From an uncultured Eubacteriales bacterium (lineage in GTDB: Bacteria > Bacillota_A > Clostridia > Christensenellales > Aristaeellaceae), in NCBI GenBank assembly GCA_900313545.1, contig OMRS01000199.1, positions 1 through 13,349 on the forward strand: DNA of 13,349 nt. The letters run 5' to 3'. Each line of letters starts with the position of its first letter. Position 1 is the first letter of the stretch. The position numbers were made by a program, and so were the translations under genes. This document shows, piece after piece, positions 4,913 through 12,267 of this stretch. The notes below the pieces were generated by a model that was given only the letters and a program-made list of their open reading frames with translations, did no database searches and was not told the origin of the DNA.

Positions 4913-6478
4913 ATGAAATGCATGGCATGGCGGGCAGGCACCGTGCTGGCAGGCGGGACGATGTTTGCCTGTCTGGGTGTGCTGGGAGCATATGCGCAGG
5001 AAGGATGCCCGGCGGAATTTCCCTTTGCCGGGGCATTTATTATCGCCCTGGCGGTGTCGCTGACGGTGCTGGCACTGTGCTCCCGCGTGCCGTCTGGAAA
5101 GCCGTCGGGAGAGGCCCTTTTGCCTGGAATGCTCAGAAGACGGAGCAGGGTCTTCCTGTTCCTTGTGGTCTGTTACATCCCTGCGTTGCTGGTGACGTTT
5201 CCGGGTTCCTTTGCCTATGATGTTCCCTTCCAGCTGAAGCAGTTCTATACAGGTGCGTTTTCCACCCATCATCCGCTTTTGCATACGCTGCTGCTTGGCG
5301 GATGCACCGCATTTGGAAGGATGCTGGGCAGCATCAATCTGGGCGCCGCGCTGTATACCGTGGTTCAGATGCTGGCCATGGCAGCATGCCTGACGGGATG
5401 CGTGGAAAGCATCCGCCGCCAGGGGGGAAACGGGGCCGCGGGAGTTGCTGCGCTGATTTTCGGACTGTATCCTCTGCACATGTTCATGGCGGTCAACGCC
5501 ACCAAGGATGTTCTTTTTTCAGGCTGCTTTGCCTGGTTTTTCTGTCTGCTTGGGGAGAGGCCGTCAGAAGGCGGAACGAAGTCCCTGGAGATGGCGGGGC
5601 TGGGAGCGGCGGCGCTTCTGCTGCGTTCCAATGCGCTGTATGCTCTTCTGGCCTGGCTGCTGCTTTCAGCTCTGATTCTTGGAAAGCGGTGCAGGGTATT
5701 TCTGCTTCCCGCGGGAGGGGCGGTGGTGCTTTCCTTCGTGCTTGGAACCGGGCTGGGGGCACTTCTGCATGCGGCCCCCACCGAACGGGTGGAGATGCTG
5801 TCGGTTCCCCTGCAGCAGCTGGGCAGGGTCAGAAACGTCTGCCCGCAGAGGCTGGATGAAGGGGAGATCAGGGTGATCGACCGGCTGCTGCCCAATGAAA
5901 GCTGGAAGCTGTATGATCCGGGAATTTCAGACCCTCTCAAGTTTGAGGCGGATGAGGTGTATCTTGCGGAGCATCCGGATGAGGTGGCCCGGGTCTGGCT
6001 TTCGGTCCTGCACAAATGCCCGGCGGAGTGCCTGAATGCGTTCCTGCTGACCGCATATCCCTTTTTCTTCCCGTACACAAGCTATCGGGTACCCGGCTAT
6101 TACCTGCAGATGGAGATCTCGCATTCCTATTATGAATGGTGTGACTTTGAACAGATCCGCAGCCAGAGTCTGGCGCCCCGGCTGCTGTCAGCCCTGTCCT
6201 GGAGATTCGGGGCCAGGGGCGCCATGCAGATTCCGGTGCTGGGGTGGCTGTTCAATATGGGCCTGATCTGCTGGGTCATGCTGTATCTGGTGTGGAGGCG
6301 CTTTTTGAGACGGGATTGGAAGGCGTTTGCGTGGTCGCTGCTGCCGGTGTGCCTGTGGCTGACCTTCCTGCTGGGGCCGGTAATGGCCGGCAGATATATC
6401 TACCCGTTTGTGTGCTGCATGCCGGGACTGATCTTTGGCTGCAGGCAGGAGAAAACCAATCTGGAGGAAACGATATGA
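4913..6478 (+). CDS. Polytopic membrane protein, DUF6020-like (possible GT-C glycosyltransferase relative)
   Basis: A 521-residue protein with at least ten hydrophobic segments. Conserved-looking soluble motifs are FPGSFAYDVPFQLKQ (residues 96-110), STHHPLLHT (117-125) and VNATKDVLF (194-202). The pattern of Asp- and His-containing loops between membrane segments resembles the DUF6020 group and, more loosely, GT-C lipid-linked glycosyltransferases. It could therefore transfer sugars or modify the envelope, but that is inference. The start ATG follows GGAGGAG by 3 nt; a second in-frame ATG is at 4922. The 3' end overlaps rqcP (ATGA at 6475-6478), tying it to the RqcP-IspD-IspF operon. The catalytic chemistry and substrate are unknown. 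Confidence 0.7.
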   Translation: MKCMAWRAGTVLAGGTMFACLGVLGAYAQEGCPAEFPFAGAFIIALAVSLTVLALCSRVPSGKPSGEALLPGMLRRRSRVFLFLVVCYIPALLVTFPGSFAYDVPFQLKQFYTGAFSTHHPLLHTLLLGGCTAFGRMLGSINLGAALYTVVQMLAMAACLTGCVESIRRQGGNGAAGVAALIFGLYPLHMFMAVNATKDVLFSGCFAWFFCLLGERPSEGGTKSLEMAGLGAAALLLRSNALYALLAWLLLSALILGKRCRVFLLPAGGAVVLSFVLGTGLGALLHAAPTERVEMLSVPLQQLGRVRNVCPQRLDEGEIRVIDRLLPNESWKLYDPGISDPLKFEADEVYLAEHPDEVARVWLSVLHKCPAECLNAFLLTAYPFFFPYTSYRVPGYYLQMEISHSYYEWCDFEQIRSQSLAPRLLSALSWRFGARGAMQIPVLGWLFNMGLICWVMLYLVWRRFLRRDWKAFAWSLLPVCLWLTFLLGPVMAGRYIYPFVCCMPGLIFGCRQEKTNLEETI

Positions 6479-6750
6479 GACTGGATAAATGGCTGAAAGT
6501 ATCCCGCGTGATCAAGAGGAGAACCGTGGCCAAGGAAGCCGGAGAGGGCGGAAGGGTGACCATCAATGGCAAGAGCGCAAAGCCATCCTCCCCCGTGAAC
6601 ATCGGAGATGTGATCAAGATCCGCTTCGGCTCCTACTATGCCACCTTCAGGGTGCTCAGCGTGGATGAGGTGGTGCGCAAGAAGGATGCCTCCGTGATGT
6701 ATGAACTTCTGGAGGAGGAACGCATTGAAGAGGAGGAGCTGATCCTATGA
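6475..6750 (+). CDS. rqcP: S4-domain RNA-binding protein, RqcP/YabO type
   Basis: A 91-residue protein that opens directly with an S4 RNA-binding domain (MRLDKWLKVSRVIKRRTVAKEAGEGGRVTINGKSAKPSS, residues 1-39). It continues with the GDVIKIRFG strand typical of the YabO/RqcP family and ends in an acidic tail rich in Glu. In Bacillota, RqcP stabilises the peptidyl-tRNA on the split 50S subunit while RqcH adds alanine tails to stalled chains. The start is ATG 6475, overlapping the previous stop; it is preceded by CTGGAGGAAA at a good distance. The gene overlaps ispD by ATGA (6747-6750). An Hsp15-like name is possible, but the short length and lineage fit RqcP better. Confidence 0.88.
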   Translation: MRLDKWLKVSRVIKRRTVAKEAGEGGRVTINGKSAKPSSPVNIGDVIKIRFGSYYATFRVLSVDEVVRKKDASVMYELLEEERIEEEELIL

Positions 6751-7436
6751 CAGCGGCGGTCATTGTAGCAGCAGGACGGGGAACGCGCATGGGCGCGGAC
6801 CGCAACAAGGTGTTCCTTTCCCTTCGGGGGGAGCCCATCCTGGTTCATACGGTCAGGGCGTTCTCGGATTGTGACCGGATCGACGGCCCTGTGGTGGTGG
6901 TCACCGGCAGGGAGGAGATCGGAGAGGTTTCTGCAATGCTTGACAGGGCAGGACTGTCCTGCAGGGTGGTTCCCGGCGGACAGGATCGTCAGGAGAGCGT
7001 GTATCTGGGGCTTTCGGCAATTCCCGCACAGGCGGACTTCGTCGCCATTCATGATGGCGCCCGTCCGCTGGTCTCCCGCAGGGTGATTGAAAATGCGCTG
7101 GAATGTGCCCGCATCCATGGCAGCGGTGTGGCTGCCGTGCAGGTGGTGGACACCATCAAGACGGTGGATGAACAGGGGCGGGTGACCTCCACGCCGCCCA
7201 GAAGCACGCTGAGGGCGGTACAGACGCCCCAGGTGTTCCGGGCGGACCTGATCCGGGCGGCTCATGAGCGCCACCGCGGGCCGGAGCGTGCGACGGACGA
7301 CGCCATGCTCTTTGAGGCGGAAGGCCTTCCGGTATACCTGTCGGAGGGCGAGCGGCAGAACCTGAAAATCACGACGCCGGAGGATCTGATTCTGGCGGAA
7401 CAGATCCTGCAGAACCGGGAGGAGGAAAGCAGATGA
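6747..7436 (+). CDS. ispD: 2-C-methyl-D-erythritol 4-phosphate cytidylyltransferase
   Basis: The 229-residue enzyme joins CTP and methylerythritol phosphate to give CDP-methylerythritol, the third step of the MEP route to isoprenoids. The N-terminal nucleotide-binding loop AAGRGTRMG (residues 8-16) with K21 is intact, as are D103-GARP, VVDTIK (K138), the Arg in STLRAVQTPQ (R156), and TDDA (183-186) followed by LKITT (K207). Length fits the family. The start overlaps the rqcP stop; GAGGAGGAAC upstream and GAGGAGGAGC close to the start provide ribosome binding. The gene overlaps ispF by ATGA (7433-7436), so the two MEP enzymes are translationally coupled. Confidence 0.97.
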   Translation: MTAAVIVAAGRGTRMGADRNKVFLSLRGEPILVHTVRAFSDCDRIDGPVVVVTGREEIGEVSAMLDRAGLSCRVVPGGQDRQESVYLGLSAIPAQADFVAIHDGARPLVSRRVIENALECARIHGSGVAAVQVVDTIKTVDEQGRVTSTPPRSTLRAVQTPQVFRADLIRAAHERHRGPERATDDAMLFEAEGLPVYLSEGERQNLKITTPEDLILAEQILQNREEESR

Positions 7437-7927
7437 GAGTGGGACACGGCTATGATGTGCACCGGCTGGTGGAAAACAGGAAACTGATCCTGTGCGGGGT
7501 GGAAATCCCGTATGAAAAGGGACTGCTGGGACACAGCGATGCGGATGTGGCCACACATGCCCTGATCGATGCGCTGCTTGGCGCTGCGGCGCTGGGAGAT
7601 ATCGGGGAGCATTTTCCGGACACGGATCCGGCTTACGAGGGGGCGGATTCCCTGAAGCTGCTGGATGCGGTGGTGGAGGAGCTCTCCCTGAAAGGCTGGG
7701 AGGTTGAAAACACGGATGTGACCATGATCTGCCAGCGCCCCAAACTGCGTCCGTATATCGGGGAGATGAGACAACGCCTGGCTGAATGCCTGAGGACCGG
7801 CGTTGAAAACGTCAGCGTCAAGGCCACCACCACGGAACACCTGGGGTTTGAGGGCGAGGGACTGGGGATCTCCGCTCACGCCGTTGCCTGCATCCGCAAA
7901 AAGGAGGGCACAGGTGCCCGGACGTAG
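7433..7927 (+). CDS. ispF: 2-C-methyl-D-erythritol 2,4-cyclodiphosphate synthase
   Basis: The 164-residue enzyme cyclises CDP-methylerythritol 2-phosphate to the cyclodiphosphate with loss of CMP, the fifth step of the MEP pathway; the active form is a trimer. The zinc ligands D8 and H10 (GHGYDVHRL) and H42 (in LGHSDADVATHALIDALLGA) are present. The DIGEHFPDTDP loop (residues 56-66) and the C-terminal KATTTEHLGFEGEGLGISAHAV signature are also intact. It overlaps ispD by four bases, and its last 14 bases overlap the start of the Mrr-like gene. The missing step between IspD and IspF (IspE kinase) is not in the window. Confidence 0.97.
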   Translation: MRVGHGYDVHRLVENRKLILCGVEIPYEKGLLGHSDADVATHALIDALLGAAALGDIGEHFPDTDPAYEGADSLKLLDAVVEELSLKGWEVENTDVTMICQRPKLRPYIGEMRQRLAECLRTGVENVSVKATTTEHLGFEGEGLGISAHAVACIRKKEGTGART

Positions 7928-8531
7928 AGACGAACAGCCGGGATGTCTGGTCAGGATGATGGACGGGTTTCTGGATCTGATTGACTGGATCGCGGAAAGC
8001 ATCGGAAATGTCCTGACGGGCCTGATCACCCTCTTTTTCAGGGGAATCTGGACGGCTTTGCGCCTGCTGGCGCGGGGCCTCTGGCTGCTTCTCCGGCTGA
8101 TCCTCTTTCCGCTGGCCTATGTGATGCGGAGAATGACGGGACGGTACCTGACGGCGGAGAAGTGCGCGCCACTGACCGGAACGGAGTTTGAGGAATATGC
8201 GGCCGTGATCCTCCGGGATGCGGGATTCAGGCATGTGGAGTCCACCGGCGGGAGCGGCGACCAGGGAGTGGACATTCTCTGTGAGCGCAACGGCCGGAGA
8301 TATGCCATCCAGTGCAAGCAGTACAGCGGAAGCGTGGGCAATGCGGCGGTGCAGGAGGCCTATGCGGGCATGCAGTTCTATGGCTGTGACAAGGCCGTGG
8401 TGCTGTGCACCACCACGTTTACGGCCTCTGCCGTGCGGCTGGCCAAATCCACCGGGGTGACGCTGTGGGACCACCGGATGCTGACCCGGCTTATGCGCAA
8501 CAGCGGGCGGCGTCCCCGTCACCGAAGGTGA
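7914..8531 (+). CDS. Membrane-anchored Mrr-type (PD-(D/E)xK) nuclease
   Basis: A 205-residue protein with two parts. Residues about 19-72 form one or two hydrophobic segments (FLDLIDWIAESIGNVLTGLITLFF, then LLARGLWLLLRLILFPLAYV). Residues about 88-190 are an Mrr-type restriction endonuclease domain: GTEFEEYAAVILRDAGF, then GGSGDQGVDI with Asp120, then YAIQCKQY with Gln133 and Lys135, which is the D-x(n)-QxK active site of the Mrr branch. The rest (AVQEAYAGMQFYGCDKAVVLCTT) is also typical. Mrr enzymes cut modified DNA; stand-alone membrane-bound forms have no settled role. I chose GTG 7914 because GGAGG (7903-7907) lies 6 nt upstream; the in-frame ATG at 7956 lacks a good site. It is probably the last gene of the ispDF operon. 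The C-terminus is basic (RRPRHRR). Confidence 0.85.
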   Translation: MPGRRDEQPGCLVRMMDGFLDLIDWIAESIGNVLTGLITLFFRGIWTALRLLARGLWLLLRLILFPLAYVMRRMTGRYLTAEKCAPLTGTEFEEYAAVILRDAGFRHVESTGGSGDQGVDILCERNGRRYAIQCKQYSGSVGNAAVQEAYAGMQFYGCDKAVVLCTTTFTASAVRLAKSTGVTLWDHRMLTRLMRNSGRRPRHRR

Positions 8532-8747
8532 GCCGGACGCCCCCCTGGAATCAGGTCGGGCAAGTCCCGGAAAAGGGGCTTTGACGTGACTTTCGCAGGG
8601 TGGGACCCTGCACAGATCGGCCTGTGATCCTGAACAGGTGGGAAGGGAAGGGCGGACGGAAATGAAGCACGTCCCGGCAGCTCGGAAAGGGGTTCCCTGA
8701 ACAGGAGAAAAATGAGGCCGGCTGAAGAAAAAGACCCTTCCGTTGCC
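8532..8747. other. Intergenic stretch with GC-rich hairpins and a decoy T-box-like string
   Basis: No gene is supported. It holds small stems (CCTG-GAAT-CAGG, CGGG/CCCG), a GCAGGGT/ACCCTGC hairpin with a 3-nt loop at about 8596-8612, and a repeated CCTGAACAGG (8629-8638 and 8696-8705). No U-run marks an obvious terminator for the nuclease gene. The AGGGTGGGACC string resembles the first part of a T-box but lacks GCG and any partner strand. Confidence 0.45.
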
Positions 8748-8776
8748 TTGACAAAGAACAGGTTATTGATTAAGAT
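8748..8776 (+). promoter_or_regulatory. Promoter of the glyS-rimO-pgsA-recA unit
   Basis: A perfect TTGACA (8748-8753), a 17-nt spacer and TAAGAT (8771-8776, 4 of 6) place the transcription start near 8783, at the base of the T-box Stem I. Confidence 0.82.
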
Positions 8777-8782
8777 ACCTTT

Positions 8783-8930
8783 GCCTCAGGCGATGAAAAA
8801 GCTGGCAACTTTTGAGCAGGGGCAAGGAATAAAGAGAGGATGCGCAAGCATCAACAAGGGTGGAACCGCGGAAGATTTTTCGTCCCTTGAATCCTGACAG
8901 GATTCGGGATGTGCTTCGGCGGTTATTTTT
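8783..8930 (+). promoter_or_regulatory. Glycine T-box riboswitch (compact Stem I)
   Basis: The T-box string AGGGTGGAACCGCGG (8857-8871) is unmistakable. UGGA at 8861-8864 would pair with an uncharged tRNA ending UCCA, as tRNA-Gly does. Upstream, a short Stem I (GCCTC 8783-8787 with GGGGC 8819-8823) carries an inner hairpin AAAAG/CTTTT (8797-8801 with 8809-8813). Its 7-nt loop displays GGC (8804-8806), a glycine specifier for anticodon GCC. A Stem III-like hairpin GATGC-GCAA-GCATC follows (8839-8852). The antiterminator pairs AAGGG (8856-8860) with CCCTT (8884-8888) and GCG with CGT; it excludes the terminator at 8864-8930. Uncharged tRNA-Gly would thus switch on the glyS unit. Confidence 0.9.
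8864..8930 (+). terminator. T-box-controlled terminator before glyS
   Basis: The outer stem AACCGCGGAAG (8864-8874) pairs with CTTCGGCGGTT (8914-8924) with one G-G mismatch, followed by ATTTTT. Nested inside are TCCC/GGGA (8883-8886 with 8906-8909) and GAATCCT/AGGATTC (8889-8895 with 8899-8905). The 5' strand uses the ACC of the T-box, so terminator and antiterminator cannot coexist. Confidence 0.85.
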
Positions 8931-8967
8931 ATGAAAATAAATACTGATCTGAAAGGCGGAACAACAA

Positions 8968-10365
8968 ATGGCAAAGGTTCAGAATGACAAGATGGACAAG
9001 GTCATCGCTCTGTGCAAGGGCAGAGGATTTATTTTCCAGGGCTCGGAAATCTACGGCGGTCTGGCAAACTCCTGGGATTACGGCCCCCTGGGCGTGGAAT
9101 TCAAAAACAATGTCAAGCGCGCATGGTGGAAAAAGTTTGTTCAGGAAAACAAGTACAACACAGGCCTGGACTGCGCGATTCTGATGAACCGCCAGGTGTG
9201 GGTGGCCAGCGGACATGTGGGCAACTTCAATGATCCCATGATGGACTGCAAGGCCTGCAAGGAGCGCTTCCGCGCGGACAAGCTGATTGAGGACTGGGCC
9301 AAGGCCAACGGCCGGGAGGTGGAGGCCGACGGTTGGAGCAACGAACAGCTGGAAAACTTCATCCGGGAGAATGAGATTCCCTGCCCCACCTGCGGCAAGC
9401 ACGATTTCACCGGCGTACGCCAGTTCAACATGATGTTCAAGACCCACCAGGGCGTCACCGAGGATGCCAGCAATGAGATCTACCTGCGTCCGGAAACGGC
9501 ACAGGGCATCTTTGTCAATTTCCAGAATGTGGCCCGCACCACCCGCAAGAAGCTGCCTTTCGGCATTGCGCAGATCGGCAAGAGCTTCCGCAATGAGATC
9601 ACCCCGGGCAACTTCATCTTCAGAATCCGCGAGTTCGAGCAGATGGAGCTGGAATTCTTCTGCATGCCGGGCACGGATCTGGAATGGTTTGCCTACTGGC
9701 GCAGCTTCTGCCGCGACTGGCTGCTGGGACTGGGGATTTCCGAGGAACACCTGCGTCTGCGCGACCATCGTCCCGAAGAGCTGGCCTTCTATTCCAAGGC
9801 CACGACGGACTTTGAGTATCTCTTCCCCTTCGGATGGGGTGAACTGTGGGGCGTGGCGGACCGGACCGACTACGACCTGAAGGCGCATCAGACCACCTCA
9901 GGCAAGAGCATGGAATATCTGGATTCCGCGACCGGACAGAAGATCATCCCCTATGTCATCGAGCCCAGTCTGGGCGCGGACCGCGCGGCCCTGGCCTTCC
10001 TGTGCGAAGCCTATGAGGAGGAGGAACTGGAAGGCGGCGACGTGCGCACGGTCATGCATTTCCATCCCGCCCTGGCGCCCTTCAAGTGCGCCGTGCTGCC
10101 CCTGCAGAAGAACAAGCTGGGTGAGAAGGCGACCGAGGTGTATGAGATGCTCTCAAAGCACTTCATGGTGGATTACGACGAGACCGGTTCCATCGGCAAG
10201 CGGTACCGCCGTCAGGATGAGGTGGGTACGCCCATGTGCATCACGGTGGACTTCGATACGCTCGAGGATCAGGCTGTGACTATCCGCGATCGTGATACCA
10301 TGCAGCAGGAGCGCGTGGCGATTGCGGACCTGGTGGACTATGTGGCCCGCAAGGTGGCCTACTGA
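8968..10365 (+). CDS. glyS: Glycyl-tRNA synthetase, alpha2 (single-chain homodimer) type
   Basis: The 465-residue class II aminoacyl-tRNA synthetase charges tRNA-Gly with glycine. The N-terminal segment ([23 protein letters not shown], residues 20-42) is the alpha2 GlyRS signature. Cys pairs C94-x2-C97 and C139-x2-C142 suggest a zinc-binding insertion. Motif 2 ([19 protein letters not shown], 207-225) and motif 3 (EPSLGADRA, around 332-340) are intact, and the C-terminal third is the anticodon-binding domain (from about 370). Start ATG 8968 follows an AAAGGCGG site. It lies directly behind the glycine T-box, which matches the specifier and the acceptor pairing; expression should rise when tRNA-Gly is uncharged. 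The upstream genes do not share this promoter. Confidence 0.98.
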   Translation: MAKVQNDKMDKVIALCKGRGFIFQGSEIYGGLANSWDYGPLGVEFKNNVKRAWWKKFVQENKYNTGLDCAILMNRQVWVASGHVGNFNDPMMDCKACKERFRADKLIEDWAKANGREVEADGWSNEQLENFIRENEIPCPTCGKHDFTGVRQFNMMFKTHQGVTEDASNEIYLRPETAQGIFVNFQNVARTTRKKLPFGIAQIGKSFRNEITPGNFIFRIREFEQMELEFFCMPGTDLEWFAYWRSFCRDWLLGLGISEEHLRLRDHRPEELAFYSKATTDFEYLFPFGWGELWGVADRTDYDLKAHQTTSGKSMEYLDSATGQKIIPYVIEPSLGADRAALAFLCEAYEEEELEGGDVRTVMHFHPALAPFKCAVLPLQKNKLGEKATEVYEMLSKHFMVDYDETGSIGKRYRRQDEVGTPMCITVDFDTLEDQAVTIRDRDTMQQERVAIADLVDYVARKVAY

Positions 10366-10384
10366 TTTGGACAGGAGAGGAACA

Positions 10385-11695
10385 TTGGCAGTAACAGTCG
10401 GTGTCATTTCCCTGGGCTGCAGCAAGAACCGCATCGACTCGGAGCAGATGCTTCAGGTACTGCAGGACCGGGGATACAGGACGGTGAAGGACCCGTCCAG
10501 GGCACAGGTGATCATTGTCAACACCTGCGGCTTTATTCAGTCAGCCAAGGAAGAGGCCATTTCCACTCTTTTTGAAATGGCGGAGTACAAAAGCAGCGGG
10601 AACTGCCGTCTGCTGGCGGCCACTGGCTGCTTTGCCCAGCGTTATCCGGAGGCCATCCGCGAGGAGATGCCGGAGGTGGACATCATTCTGGGCGTCAACG
10701 AGTATGACAAGCTGGATCAGGCAATCCAGGAGGCCACCCGGGGAAAACGTCCGGTCTACACGGATGATGACGGTTCTTTCTTCGAGTATGGGCGCGTCCT
10801 GACCACCCCCGCCTACAGCGCATATATCCGCATTGGTGAGGGCTGCGACAACTGGTGCTCCTTCTGCGCCATTCCCCTGATCCGGGGCGGGTACCGCAGC
10901 CGCCCGGAGGAGCAGATCCTGGCGGAGGTCCGGGAGCTGGTGCAGAAAGGGACCCGGGAATTTACCCTGATTGCCCAGGATACCACCCGCTACGGAACGG
11001 ATCAGGGCGGACCGGGTACGCTGCCGGAGCTCATCGAGCACATTGCTGAAATTCCCGGTGTTGAGTGGCTCCGGGTGCTCTACTGCTATCCCGAGCGCAT
11101 CGACCGGCGACTGGTGGAGGCGATGGTGCGCCATCCGAATGTCTGCCGGTACATCGATATGCCCATGCAGCATATCAGCAGAAACATTCTGGAAGCCATG
11201 AACCGGGAGGAAACCGGGGAGCATATCCGGGAGGTCTGCACGATGCTGAGACAGAACGGGTTTACGCTCAGGACCACCCTGATGGTGGGCTTTCCGGGGG
11301 AAACCGAGGAGAACTTCAGGGAGCTGATGGCGTTTGTGGAGGACATGAAGTTTGACCGCATGGGCGCCTTCATCTTCTCCCCTGAGGAGGGCACCCGGGC
11401 TGCGGAATTCCCTGACCAGATTCCGCAGGAGGTGGCTGCCCGCCGCTATGATGAGCTGATGACCCTGCAGCACCGGATTTCCCTGGAGAACAACCGGGCC
11501 CGCGTGGGAAGCATATGCCGGGTGCTGGTGGAAAACCGGCGTGGGCAGCGCTATACCGGACGAAGCGCCATGGAGGCGCCGGAAATCGACGGCAACATCT
11601 ATTTCCGCTCCGGGGAACCCTGTGAGAAGGGAAGCTTTGTGGAGGTCCGGCTGACCCAGGCCCGTGCATATGACCTGATGGGGGAGAGAGTATGA
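10385..11695 (+). CDS. rimO: Ribosomal protein uS12 methylthiotransferase (radical SAM)
   Basis: The 436-residue enzyme adds a methylthio group to an aspartate of ribosomal protein uS12 by radical SAM chemistry. The N-terminal MTTase domain has its three cluster cysteines: C12 (SLGCSKN), C48 (VNTCGF) and C82 (ATGCFAQR). The radical SAM cluster is C154-x3-C158-x2-C161 (GEGCDNWCSFCAIPLIRGGYRSR). The C-terminus (about residues 370-436) has the TRAM-like region. The start is TTG 10385: it lies 7 nt after GGAG (10374-10377) and no in-frame ATG or GTG gives a better fit, so glyS and rimO are 19 nt apart. The specific assignment (RimO, not MiaB or MtaB) rests on the length and on the SLGCSKN...DSEQM start. 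The end overlaps pgsA (ATGA). Confidence 0.95.
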   Translation: MAVTVGVISLGCSKNRIDSEQMLQVLQDRGYRTVKDPSRAQVIIVNTCGFIQSAKEEAISTLFEMAEYKSSGNCRLLAATGCFAQRYPEAIREEMPEVDIILGVNEYDKLDQAIQEATRGKRPVYTDDDGSFFEYGRVLTTPAYSAYIRIGEGCDNWCSFCAIPLIRGGYRSRPEEQILAEVRELVQKGTREFTLIAQDTTRYGTDQGGPGTLPELIEHIAEIPGVEWLRVLYCYPERIDRRLVEAMVRHPNVCRYIDMPMQHISRNILEAMNREETGEHIREVCTMLRQNGFTLRTTLMVGFPGETEENFRELMAFVEDMKFDRMGAFIFSPEEGTRAAEFPDQIPQEVAARRYDELMTLQHRISLENNRARVGSICRVLVENRRGQRYTGRSAMEAPEIDGNIYFRSGEPCEKGSFVEVRLTQARAYDLMGERV

Positions 11696-12237
11696 ATCTG
11701 AATCTGCCCAACAAGCTGACCCTGCTTCGCATTATTCTGGTGCCCGTGTACCTGCTGTGCCTGTGGTTCCTGCGTGATGGACTGCAGCCGCTGCTGGCCC
11801 TGACGGTCTTTGCTGTTGCTTCCCTGACGGACATGCTGGACGGGAAGATTGCCAGAAAGTACAACCTGATCACCAACTTCGGCAAATTTATGGATCCCAT
11901 TGCGGACAAGCTGCTGACCCATACGGCGTTTATCATGCTGCTGGCCATGGGACGGCTCAATGTGGTCTCCTGCATGATCATGGTCGCCCGGGAGTTTGTG
12001 GTTTCCGGACTGCGCCTGGTGGCGGTGGAGCAGGGACGAGTCATAGCCGCGGGCATGACCGGAAAGGTCAAGACCGTGCTCCAGATGCTCCTGGTGTGCC
12101 TGATGACCCTGTGGCTGGATGCGCCCGCATTCCGGATGCTGACGGCGGTGCTGGAGGTGGCGGCGGTGGCCATGACCCTGATCTCCATGATCGAGTATGT
12201 TTATCAGAACCGGAGCGTTCTGGACGGCGCCAGATAA
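11692..12237 (+). CDS. pgsA: CDP-diacylglycerol-glycerol-3-phosphate 3-phosphatidyltransferase
   Basis: The 181-residue integral membrane enzyme makes phosphatidylglycerol phosphate from CDP-diacylglycerol and glycerol-3-phosphate, the committed step to phosphatidylglycerol. The full CDP-alcohol phosphotransferase motif is visible: D47-x2-D50-G51-x2-A54-R55-x8-G64-x3-D68-x3-D72. The N-terminus MNLNLPNKLTLLRIILVPVY is characteristic of Bacillota PgsA. Several membrane helices follow (about residues 10-28, 32-45, 75-95, 115-165). It starts inside the rimO stop and is followed 30 nt later by recA. In many Bacillota a cinA gene lies between pgsA and recA; it is absent here. Confidence 0.96.
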   Translation: MNLNLPNKLTLLRIILVPVYLLCLWFLRDGLQPLLALTVFAVASLTDMLDGKIARKYNLITNFGKFMDPIADKLLTHTAFIMLLAMGRLNVVSCMIMVAREFVVSGLRLVAVEQGRVIAAGMTGKVKTVLQMLLVCLMTLWLDAPAFRMLTAVLEVAAVAMTLISMIEYVYQNRSVLDGAR

Positions 12238-12267
12238 TACTGCGGGGAACAAGGAGGAAGATAAGAG

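Noticed and set aside
7956..7961. ATG 7956 as the start of the Mrr-like gene
   Set aside because: No ribosome-binding site at a proper distance; GTG 7914 has GGAGG 6 nt upstream.
8712..8897. Sixty-one-codon frame before glyS
   Set aside because: It spans the promoter and the T-box RNA, so it is not a gene.
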